DNA of 50,980 bases from Paludibacter propionicigenes. GTDB lineage: Bacteria > Bacteroidota > Bacteroidia > Bacteroidales > JAIFNL01. The notes beneath the pieces were generated by a model. That model was not told where the DNA came from. It searched no databases and saw only the letters and a program-made list of their open reading frames with translations. Location: the NCBI GenBank assembly GCA_020721325.1, contig DYNA01000009.1, positions 1 through 50,980 on the forward strand, written 5' to 3'. Positions 45,119 to 50,980 of this stretch are shown here, one piece after another. A program made the translations under genes and the position numbers. Within the stretch, counting starts at the first letter, position 1. Each line of letters begins with the position of its first letter.

Positions 45119-48100
45119 TTAAAAATTTAATATTTTAAATTCAATTCTACGGTTTGTATTTCTATTTTCTTCAGAATTTTCGGGTACTAAAGGTTTTGAA
45201 CTGCCAAAAGCATTAATTTTAATGCGAAAATCATCAACACCTAAAGCTATTAATTTTTTCTTAACTACAATTGCTCTGCGCTCGGTTAAGTCCAAATTAC
45301 GTTTTAAATCGCCCGAATCGTCGGTATGACTGGCTATTTCGAGTGTTACAGACCTATTTTTTTTCATAAAATTAGCTATTTCGTCTATCCCTTCGTCAGT
45401 TCCGTCCAAAATATTCACTTCATTTTTATTAAATTTGATTTCGGGCAGGTTTAAACTGTAAAATTCCTCCGCTAAAGGGCTTATAACCGTAGTTGTGTCG
45501 CCCGAAAGTGATATAATTTCTCCTTTTGGATTTAAAATTTTGATTTTAGAAAAATCTGAAATGGGTTTGAAAGTATATTTTGCCTCAGAAGCAATTGTTT
45601 TGTCTATTTTTCGACTTTCGCCTAAAAAAGCGTCTTTTGCATCAAAATACAAAGAAACATTATCTAAATCTACCGGTTTATATTCAAATTCGATTGCTAA
45701 TTTTTGAGTATTTATTTTATTTAAGCACACTTCGGCAAAAACTTTGTAAGTACCTTGTAATGAAGTGCTAAAACGAATTGTATAATAATTTTTTAGTCGT
45801 TTATATAAATCGGTAAATATCCATTTATAATCTTGTCGATTGAAAACAGTAAGTATTTGCCCTTCAGTGTGATAAGCTATTCCACTCAAAAAATCGAAGT
45901 TTTTTTGATGCCCCAAATGAACAACATTTAAACTGACATTGCTTTGAATGGCACGTGTAATTAGCTCATTTTTAGAAATATAGGAGCTATTTTCAAAACC
46001 ATCGGTAATTACAATGACCGCTTTTTTGGGATACTCCGTGGCATTGTTTACAAGTGAAATTCCGGAATTGATGGCATCGAGTAGGGAAGAAGTGCCTCCG
46101 AAGCGTCCTATTCCATTCATTGTTAGCTGTTTAGTTAAAAAATCTTTATCGTTTGAAAGCTCGCTTTCTATGCCCACATTGTGGTCAAATTTTACAATTG
46201 CTAAAGCATCTTCTTTTCGCAAAGCTTTGATTAACTGCAAAGTAGCATCTTGCATTTTTTTAGCTCTGTCTGCACCTATCGAGCCGCTGTGGTCTAAAAC
46301 AACCGCTATTGCCGTTTTCATCGTATCGGCTGCTGAATATTCAATCACCTCAAAATCATCAATTTGCTTAATTTTACCGTCTGGACTTTCAATAATTAAG
46401 TTGCACCAATTCTTTTTAAATAATTCATTACCAACCCCTTGAACAAAATTTCCAAAATAATCGGTAAAATGAAACTGAATGCCCACTTTTTCGTGGTACA
46501 ATTCTAAAGCTTTAAAGTTTAAAAACAATTGATCAGTTTGGTCAAAAGAGCTGATTTCTCGAATGTTACCAACTCTATCGTAATTAAAATCACTTGGCAT
46601 TTCGATGTCTTCTTCTATAAGCTCTTCTTTTTCGGTAAGTCCGGGCAAAAATTCATGAAAAATATAATTTTCGGAAGTTTTGAGAGAGTCTGGCATAGCT
46701 TTTAAAGTATTGTAATCGAGTGTTTTACCTCCGAAACGTTCTAAGTCGGAAGTGCTAACGACAATAAGTTCATTGGCATTATTTTTTAAAAACATCATTC
46801 GGCTATTGGGGCTAAAATCAATAAATTGCAAGTTTTTAATGAGAGTTTTAGCCGAATCGGAGAAAGTGCATTGTACATAAAAATTGGATTTAGAATTGAG
46901 GTCGGGAACAATTACAAACCGCTTGTTAGCACTTACTTTTCTGTATTTCAATTGTTTATCGAGAGGAATGGCTTTTTCATTGGGCTTGTATTCTATGTCT
47001 AATTCCAAATCTTGAACAAATTGTTCTGCTTTTAGATTTAAAACATCGATGTTAAAACTATCCGATTGCAATAAAAAAATAGAATTACCAGCCCATGTAT
47101 AAGGAAAAAGAGATAATTCATTATTCGTTTCGGCAATTTCATAAACAGCTTTTCCGGTTGAATTTTCAATGAAAATAAGTTTCTTTTCAAGCATTTCGGG
47201 TTCTTTAAAAAGTCTTTCGGCATAAGCTACCATATATTTTCCGTAAGGACCAAAACTTGATTTTGTTCCATCGATTCGATAAGAAGGTAAAATAATGTTT
47301 TTAATGTCCGGGTTGTCTGCTTTGATTTTATCGCGTTCTTTTTTGGCTAAATCTCGCAAAACTTTTCCGGCATTTGTGCTTTTTACACGCTCAAAATCGG
47401 GTAATTTATAAACTGTTGTGTAAACATTTGGACCGGAAACCCTATAAGCAATCAGCAATTTAGCGTTGTAGCTAAATTTTATATCGTTGCCCGAAATGCG
47501 TTTAAGCACGCGCGGATTGCTTGCGCTCCAAATCATAGCTTGTCCTAAAGTGTTGATAACCACTATGTATTTGTCGTCTTCGCTTACAAAAGCTTTGCTA
47601 ATTTTTGTTCCTTTTGCGTATTTAAAATCTAAAATTTTACTTCCTTTTTGGGTATCAAACGATTTCATTTCGTCTTTAGAAATTAATAAATAGTAGTGAG
47701 ATTGGTTAAAAAAGACCAATTCTAAATCATCGTAACCAACATCTTCGGTAATAACATTGCCGGTGCGAACGTCCCAAATTTTTAAAACGTGGTGCATCGT
47801 TTCTACTTTTTCTAAGCCTTCGCTTAAATTTAATTTTTTTTCTGAATGTAATTGTTTGACACTAAACAATTTACCGTCAGGGCTAAATTGAACTTTATTG
47901 GGTTGCTCTTTGCTTTTGGAATGGATAAAGAATGAATGTAATATTTTTTTAGATTGAAAATGATATATTTTATATTCAAATTCATAAACTTTTATACCAT
48001 TTTCATCTTTTTTTCCATTAAATTCCTCTAAAGCAAAAAAACGGCTGTTCGGGCTTACTATCATGCGCGACTGAGCTAAGCCATTGATAAACAGCAATAT

Positions 48101-48148
48101 AAAGAGTGTAAAAGAAATGACTCTTTTCAAAATTATATTTTTTTTCAT
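45119..48148 (-). CDS. Propeller-VWA-OmpA fusion envelope protein
   Basis: 1009 residues. Signal peptide about 1-25 (ends GLAQ). A WD40-like propeller fills about 30-480 (NKVQFSPDGKLFSVK, DVRTGNVITED). A VWA domain runs about 610-800 with MIDAS DHSGS, a Thr in FGGTSSL and the ITDGFENS motif, so metal-dependent ligand binding is expected. The last 110 residues are an OmpA-type peptidoglycan-binding domain (EIASHTDDSG, LTERRAIVVKKKL, INAFGSSKPLVPENS, RNTNRRIEFKI). It is probably anchored to peptidoglycan and reads a protein or ligand outside. This three-domain combination is unusual as one chain. Confidence 0.88.
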   Translation of the reverse strand: MKKNIILKRVISFTLFILLFINGLAQSRMIVSPNSRFFALEEFNGKKDENGIKVYEFEYKIYHFQSKKILHSFFIHSKSKEQPNKVQFSPDGKLFSVKQLHSEKKLNLSEGLEKVETMHHVLKIWDVRTGNVITEDVGYDDLELVFFNQSHYYLLISKDEMKSFDTQKGSKILDFKYAKGTKISKAFVSEDDKYIVVINTLGQAMIWSASNPRVLKRISGNDIKFSYNAKLLIAYRVSGPNVYTTVYKLPDFERVKSTNAGKVLRDLAKKERDKIKADNPDIKNIILPSYRIDGTKSSFGPYGKYMVAYAERLFKEPEMLEKKLIFIENSTGKAVYEIAETNNELSLFPYTWAGNSIFLLQSDSFNIDVLNLKAEQFVQDLELDIEYKPNEKAIPLDKQLKYRKVSANKRFVIVPDLNSKSNFYVQCTFSDSAKTLIKNLQFIDFSPNSRMMFLKNNANELIVVSTSDLERFGGKTLDYNTLKAMPDSLKTSENYIFHEFLPGLTEKEELIEEDIEMPSDFNYDRVGNIREISSFDQTDQLFLNFKALELYHEKVGIQFHFTDYFGNFVQGVGNELFKKNWCNLIIESPDGKIKQIDDFEVIEYSAADTMKTAIAVVLDHSGSIGADRAKKMQDATLQLIKALRKEDALAIVKFDHNVGIESELSNDKDFLTKQLTMNGIGRFGGTSSLLDAINSGISLVNNATEYPKKAVIVITDGFENSSYISKNELITRAIQSNVSLNVVHLGHQKNFDFLSGIAYHTEGQILTVFNRQDYKWIFTDLYKRLKNYYTIRFSTSLQGTYKVFAEVCLNKINTQKLAIEFEYKPVDLDNVSLYFDAKDAFLGESRKIDKTIASEAKYTFKPISDFSKIKILNPKGEIISLSGDTTTVISPLAEEFYSLNLPEIKFNKNEVNILDGTDEGIDEIANFMKKNRSVTLEIASHTDDSGDLKRNLDLTERRAIVVKKKLIALGVDDFRIKINAFGSSKPLVPENSEENRNTNRRIEFKILNF

Positions 48149-48208
48149 AAACGGGTTTTTAAAATAATTTAAGGCAATTTTTTACTTTTTTCAATAATAG
48201 TAACAAAA

Positions 48209-48239
48209 CAAAAATATTATTTTTTTTGTAAAATTGCAA
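48209..48239 (-). promoter_or_regulatory. Promoter of the propeller-VWA-OmpA gene
   Basis: Minus strand TTG (48239-48237), exactly 20 nt, TATTTTTG (48216-48209). About 60 nt lie between the -7 box and the ATG. Confidence 0.6.
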
Positions 48240-48323
48240 CAAACTTTTTATTTTAAGGTATTTTCTTTTTTTACAAAAATTTTGGAACTATTTTTTGTGA
48301 AAAATAAAAAGTGTTTTATTCCG

Positions 48324-48349
48324 AACCGAAAAAAATTAAGTTTTCGGTT
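48324..48349. terminator. Hairpin downstream of the DUF3820 gene
   Basis: AACCGAAAA/TTTTCGGTT stem with an 8-nt loop, about 90 nt past the stop of the leftward DUF3820 gene. The expected U-tract after the stem on the minus strand is missing, so this is only a possible terminator. Confidence 0.35.
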
Positions 48350-48441
48350 AAAAAAAATAAAATAAAAGCTCTTTTTTCTAAACTTTTTTACACTTCAAAA
48401 AAAAAATTGTTTGAAAAAAAAGTAAAAATGGATTTTTTTGT

Positions 48442-48678
48442 TTATATTTGAGCAATTTTTCGTACCAAATGTTCAAGCCCGTTGGCTTTAATTTCGAGCA
48501 TTTGTTTGAGTTGTTCGCCCAATTTTCCGTTTGGAAACCCTTTTTGCGAAAACCAAACTAAATAAGCTTCGGGCAATTCGTACAAAAAACGGTCTTTGTA
48601 TTTGCCGAAAGGCATTTTGGCTTTTGCTAATTCTTCTAATTGCGCTCTTTGATTTTCTATTGAAAAATTATTTTCCAT
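48442..48678 (-). CDS. DUF3820 family protein
   Basis: 78 residues. The conserved core MPFGKYKDRFLYELPEAYLVWFSQKGFPNGKLG (residues 22-54; key residues the FGKY and YLVWF sets) is characteristic of the DUF3820/QSregVF family. Pseudomonas has a member called a putative quorum-sensing-regulated virulence factor; the molecular role is not known, and many members lie near nucleic-acid genes. A minus-strand TAAATTTG box at 48702-48709 lies about 30 nt upstream of the start. Confidence 0.88.
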   Translation of the reverse strand: MENNFSIENQRAQLEELAKAKMPFGKYKDRFLYELPEAYLVWFSQKGFPNGKLGEQLKQMLEIKANGLEHLVRKIAQI

Positions 48679-48745
48679 GATTTTTTTTTAAAAATAAAAG
48701 GCAAATTTAATAAAAATATTTCGGAACAAAAATTTTATTTTTTTT

Positions 48746-49483
48746 ATGAAAATACAAGCAATAAGTAAAAAACACAAAACAGCCAAAAGTTCATTAATTT
48801 GGGCTTTTATAGGGCTTTTAATGATTTTTTTGCCTATGAATTTAGGTTTAGATGGCATGAACGGTGGTTTTGCGATAGCCGTTTTGGGTGGAATGGTTTT
48901 GGCAACGGGCATCATTATTTATTTTGTTTATAAAAATTATGCCCGCGAAGAAGACCGACTGTTAGCAGGCGATAACTTATTGGCTCATTGGCAGTTCACT
49001 CCCGAACAGTGGAAAATATACAGCGAATTGAATTTTGCCGAAGACAAAGCGCAAAAGCGATTTTTGTTTTGGTTGATATCGGGTTTTGCTTTGTTTTTTG
49101 GTATTTTGTTTACTTTGCTCGACCCCGAAAGCGGCTACATTGTTTTGATTGTAATGCTGGCACTTATAGCAGTGATTGCAGTAGTTGCAACTCTCTCTGC
49201 TAAAAATAGTTACAAACGAAACATCAGCAGAGTGGGAGAGGTGAGGCTTTCTGAAAACTCGGTACTAATCAATGGCGAATTGCACATTTGGGGAAAACTC
49301 AGAGCGCGTTTGAAAAATGTTGAAATCGTTGAATATGAAAATATTACACTGTTAGTGATAGAATATTCGGTACCTCAACGCAATGTAGAAGCCGAGTACG
49401 TGGCTCGGATTCCGATTCCTTACGGAAAAGAAAATGAAGCTGCCATTTTTGCCGATAAAATAAGGAATTTTAAAAAACAGTAA
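48746..49483 (+). CDS. Integral membrane protein of unknown function
   Basis: 245 residues. Four membrane helices in two pairs (about 17-65 and 105-150) separated by a cytoplasmic segment with Trp/Glu (HWQFTPEQWKIYSEL), and a C-terminal soluble beta-rich region (about 160-240). No family recognised. It is divergent from the DUF3820 gene (67 nt between starts). It is the last gene before the CRISPR-Cas edge and has ordinary composition. Function open. Confidence 0.7.
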   Translation: MKIQAISKKHKTAKSSLIWAFIGLLMIFLPMNLGLDGMNGGFAIAVLGGMVLATGIIIYFVYKNYAREEDRLLAGDNLLAHWQFTPEQWKIYSELNFAEDKAQKRFLFWLISGFALFFGILFTLLDPESGYIVLIVMLALIAVIAVVATLSAKNSYKRNISRVGEVRLSENSVLINGELHIWGKLRARLKNVEIVEYENITLLVIEYSVPQRNVEAEYVARIPIPYGKENEAAIFADKIRNFKKQ

Positions 49484-49670
49484 TTTTTTTTTCTAAAAAT
49501 ATCGATTTATTTTTTTTAAATTTATTGTGTTTTTTTTGAAAAGAAAAAAAACGCAGTAATTTTTAATTTTCCAAATTAAACAAAATTTACACCATTTTTA
49601 ATTTTTGTTCATTTTTTTGTTTTTAACCATCGTTCAATTTTTTTTAACATTTTTGCCCTAAAAAACGCGT

Positions 49671-49714
49671 GGCGCGAATAAAGTGCGTATAAGGCGCGAA
49701 TAAAGTGCGTATAA
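49671..49714. repeat. Tandem 22-bp duplication upstream of cas6
   Basis: Two perfect, adjacent copies of a 22-bp unit (49671-49692, 49693-49714), each starting GGCGCGAATA and ending GTGCGTATAA. A partial third copy (AGTGTTTTTAAAGCGTATTTAA-like drift) follows. The unit is far richer in G+C than the A/T-rich surroundings (about half G+C). Within the 49484-49849 gap it precedes the cas6 promoter at 49775 by 60 nt. It may bind a regulator or mark the boundary of an imported segment. Confidence 0.7.
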
Positions 49715-49774
49715 AGTGTTTTTAAAGCGTATTTAAAATTGTGCTTAAAAAAAACATATTTTTTAGTTTTTTAT

Positions 49775-49805
49775 TTGGTTTTTACAAAATAAAAATGTAT
49801 TTTTC
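49775..49805 (+). promoter_or_regulatory. Candidate cas6 promoter
   Basis: TTG at 49775-49777, exactly 20 nt, then TATTTTTC at 49798-49805 (last base C instead of G). The start codon lies 45 nt downstream, the right distance for a short leader. The rest of the 49484-49849 gap holds the 22-bp duplication and A/T runs. Confidence 0.45.
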
Positions 49806-49849
49806 CAAAGGAATTTTTACTAAAAATAAACAATTAATACCTTTATACA

Positions 49850-50635
49850 GTGAGATTTAGAATAAAATTGACAGTAAATAATGCTCAACAAACCGCCCTG
49901 TTGCCCATTAATTATACGTATGAACTTTCGGCGGCTATTTACCGCATTTTTGAGCATGGAAATACCGAATTTTCGGCTTTTTTGCACCAAAAAGGTTATT
50001 TAGACAGTTATAAACAATTCAAATTGTTCACTTTTTCAAAATTTTATTTTCCCGATTTTAAAATCGAAAATGACCGCATTCATGTGCGCAGTCGCGAAAT
50101 TAGTTTTGAAATCAGTTTTTATCCGCTCGAAGCCATTGAGCCTTTTATTCAGGGCATTTTTAGCAACCAACGGCTCAGCATTGGCGACAAAAAAACACAA
50201 TTGGATTTTACGGTTTCGGGCATCGAAAAACTGCCGGAACCTAAATTTGAGCAAACCATGCGTTACAAGACGCTTTCGCCCGTGAATGTGAGCTTTCAAC
50301 CTGCCAACAAACCTCACGCGCTCTACCTTGCTCCTACGGATTCTCGCTACGAGGAACTCCTCATCAACAACCTGAAAAACAAATACATAGCTTACCAAAA
50401 ATACAAACCGGAACTTCCCAATTTGCCAACGGATTTTGTATCGAATTTGCAAATAGAAAAAGATGTGAAATCGAAACTCATTACCTTGAAGGTAGGCACG
50501 CCCGCCGAAACGCAAATCAAAGCTTTTGAGTTTACCTTCGCGCTCACTGCGCCCGTAGCCTTGCAACGCATGGGCTATTACGCGGGCTTTGGCGAAAAGA
50601 ACGCCATGGGCTTCGGTTGCTGCGCCTGTTTGTAA
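49850..50635 (+). CDS. cas6: CRISPR-associated endoribonuclease Cas6
   Basis: 261 residues. It cuts the repeat in pre-crRNA to give mature crRNAs and is needed by type I and III systems. The start is GTG at 49850 (MRFRIKLT...), because no ATG lies near and the first strand is needed. The family opening AAIYRIFEHGNTEFSAFLHQKG includes candidate catalytic His46, and FKLFTFSKF follows. The C-terminal Gly-rich loop GYYAGFGEKNAMGFG is typical. The 3' half is GC-richer than neighbours, with frequent GCC/CTC/CGC codons, suggesting transfer with the CRISPR locus. The protein ends soon after the loop (CCACL). The next gene is 311 nt downstream. Confidence 0.93.
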   Translation: MRFRIKLTVNNAQQTALLPINYTYELSAAIYRIFEHGNTEFSAFLHQKGYLDSYKQFKLFTFSKFYFPDFKIENDRIHVRSREISFEISFYPLEAIEPFIQGIFSNQRLSIGDKKTQLDFTVSGIEKLPEPKFEQTMRYKTLSPVNVSFQPANKPHALYLAPTDSRYEELLINNLKNKYIAYQKYKPELPNLPTDFVSNLQIEKDVKSKLITLKVGTPAETQIKAFEFTFALTAPVALQRMGYYAGFGEKNAMGFGCCACL

Positions 50636-50710
50636 AACGGCACGCAAAATGCCTTGAGTGGCAAACTTAAATCCATAAACAATAATCGGCTTACCCAAAA
50701 AATGAAAAAA

Positions 50711-50729
50711 GCCCCGAAAAATTCGGGGC
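50711..50729. terminator. GC-rich hairpin after cas6
   Basis: GCCCCGAA/TTCGGGGC 8-bp stem with a 3-nt loop. On the plus strand it is followed by AAGTCC, not a U-tract, while on the minus strand it is followed by TTTTTT. As an intrinsic terminator it would stop leftward transcription coming from 50730 onward; on the rightward strand it may still stabilise the cas6 3' end. Confidence 0.6.
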
Positions 50730-50730
50730 A

Positions 50731-50816
50731 AGTCCAAGCTGGTTCGATTAAGGATTGAAATTTAACTAATTCAATTATTTCAATTTCATTATGATACGAT
50801 TATTTTATTGCAAAAT
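50731..50816 (+). CRISPR. Degenerate repeat-spacer-repeat unit (CreA/CreR-like)
   Basis: First repeat-like copy: GGTTCGATTAAGGATTGAAA (50741-50760), perhaps extending left to 50731 for a 30-nt repeat. Its 3' end GGATTGAAA matches the Cas6-processed handle common in type I-B/III repeats. A spacer-like segment of about 30 nt follows (from 50761). A second, weaker copy, TACGATTATTTTATTGCAAAAT (50795-50816), keeps CGATTA, ATTG and AAA(A)T in the same order. Only two copies exist, so it is not a normal array. The layout is that of crRNA-like guides within cas operons. Assignment depends on the true repeat outside the window. Confidence 0.5.
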
Positions 50817-50873
50817 TAATTTATAACAAAAATACAAATTAATATAGAATAAAAAAAAGAAATATTTCAAGCT

Positions 50874-50890
50874 ATTTAACTAATTCAATT
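50874..50890 (+). repeat. Spacer-matching site at the next gene's promoter
   Basis: ATTTAACTAATTCAATT here is identical to 50760-50776, that is, the last repeat-like base plus the first 16 nt of the spacer-like segment. Beyond base 17 the two copies differ. The site ends on the first base of the -33 TTG (50890-50892), so a guide matching it would place a Cascade complex over the promoter. A simple 17-bp duplication is the alternative. Confidence 0.75.
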
Positions 50891-50920
50891 TGGAATTTTG
50901 AATTGGAAGTTTTATATTTG
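50890..50920 (+). promoter_or_regulatory. Promoter of the gene after cas6
   Basis: TTG at 50890-50892, exactly 20 nt, TATATTTG at 50913-50920. The ATG at 50947 follows 26 nt later. Together with the spacer-matching site it forms the proposed target of guide-directed repression. Confidence 0.65.
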
Positions 50921-50946
50921 TGGAAAAAAAATAATAAAATATCAAA

Positions 50947-50980
50947 ATGAATTATAAAGAATTTTATAAGCACTTGACAG
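50947..50980 (+). CDS. Start of a probable cas gene (partial)
   Basis: ATG at 50947 opens MNYKEFYKHLT and stays open to the window end. The promoter and cas6 just upstream make a cas gene the best guess. In type I-B loci the gene after cas6 is often the large subunit (cas8), but eleven residues cannot show this. Confidence 0.5.
   Translation, partial: MNYKEFYKHLT

Noticed and set aside
50036-50737. Minus-strand 233-codon open frame opposite cas6
   Set aside because: It lies inside cas6 coding sequence, has no family features, and its Arg/Phe-rich product is typical of a shadow frame. cas6 is clearly supported on the other strand.
50741-50760. tRNA T-arm-like GGTTCGATTA after cas6
   Set aside because: No T-stem, anticodon arm or acceptor stem can be paired around it; the CRISPR-repeat reading explains it better.
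18444-50800. Shared TGATACGAT between the 18.4 kb inverted repeat and the region after cas6
   Set aside because: A nine-base identity is not significant in A/T-rich DNA and the surrounding sequences do not match.
50731-50980. A full CRISPR array
   Set aside because: Only two degenerate repeat-like copies with one spacer-like segment are present; there is no regular run.

Overview
The window looks like a chromosomal segment of a low-GC member of the Bacteroidota. Four lines of evidence agree. Intergenic DNA is extremely A/T-rich with long A and T runs. Several promoters fit the Bacteroidota consensus (TTG, about 20 nt, TAnnTTTG) and Shine-Dalgarno sequences are mostly absent. Protein families are typical of the phylum: a gliding-motility/type-B type IX secretion C-terminal domain, a FeoA-FeoB fusion with a Cys-rich FeoB partner, a LytS/LytTR two-component pair, a CDP-paratose-epimerase-like SDR, and the DUF2520-kdsC pair. 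Kdo genes show that it makes lipopolysaccharide. No rRNA, tRNA, insertion sequence or integrase was recognised.

Layout. 0-3.1 kb: leftward ferrous-iron operon (feoAB fusion plus FeoB-associated Cys-rich protein) with a palindrome over its promoter. 3.6-10.6 kb: uncharacterised soluble protein, YqaE/Pmp3 peptide, DUF3352/MORN-like envelope protein, bile-acid/sodium symporter-family carrier, a small bicistronic operon of unknown function, and a HAD phosphatase/mutase. 10.8-16.4 kb: run of exported proteins (DUF481 outer-membrane protein, coiled-coil lipoprotein, two unknown secreted proteins, large leucine-rich-repeat protein); two of them seem to share a domain. 16.6-23.6 kb: alanine/glycine symporter, metallophosphoesterase, bifunctional Rel/SpoT enzyme, Fur regulator. 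23.7-24.6 kb: stand-alone TIR-domain protein, probably anti-phage. 24.8-32.4 kb: LeuB, acyl-CoA synthetase, SpoIIE-type phosphatase, PQQ-like propeller protein, YebC. 33-36.2 kb: ClpC and a small partner. 36.4-40.6 kb: surface-glycan genes (kdsA, ICMT-type methyltransferase, SDR epimerase, DUF2520 protein, kdsC). 40.6-43.4 kb: histidine kinase, LytTR regulator and LiaF-like membrane protein. 43.5-49.5 kb: type-IX cargo protein, giant propeller-VWA-OmpA lipid-envelope protein, DUF3820 protein, membrane protein. 49.6-50.98 kb: the left edge of a CRISPR-Cas locus, with cas6 and the first codons of the next gene.

The most interesting signal is at the right edge. Between cas6 and the next gene there is a CRISPR-repeat-like 3' end (ending GGATTGAAA), a spacer-like segment, and a second degenerate repeat-like copy. 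The first 16 nt of the spacer-like segment recur exactly, directly against the -33 box of a well-formed promoter driving the next gene. This is the geometry of the CreA/CreR crRNA-like guides, which direct Cascade to repress a toxin or the cas operon through partial matching. It is an inference from sequence alone, because the real array and most cas genes lie outside the window.

Other items to revisit are the secreted LRR cluster, the TIR protein, the unexplained bicistron at 8.5-9.8 kb, several long intergenic inverted repeats, and the methyltransferase next to kdsA.
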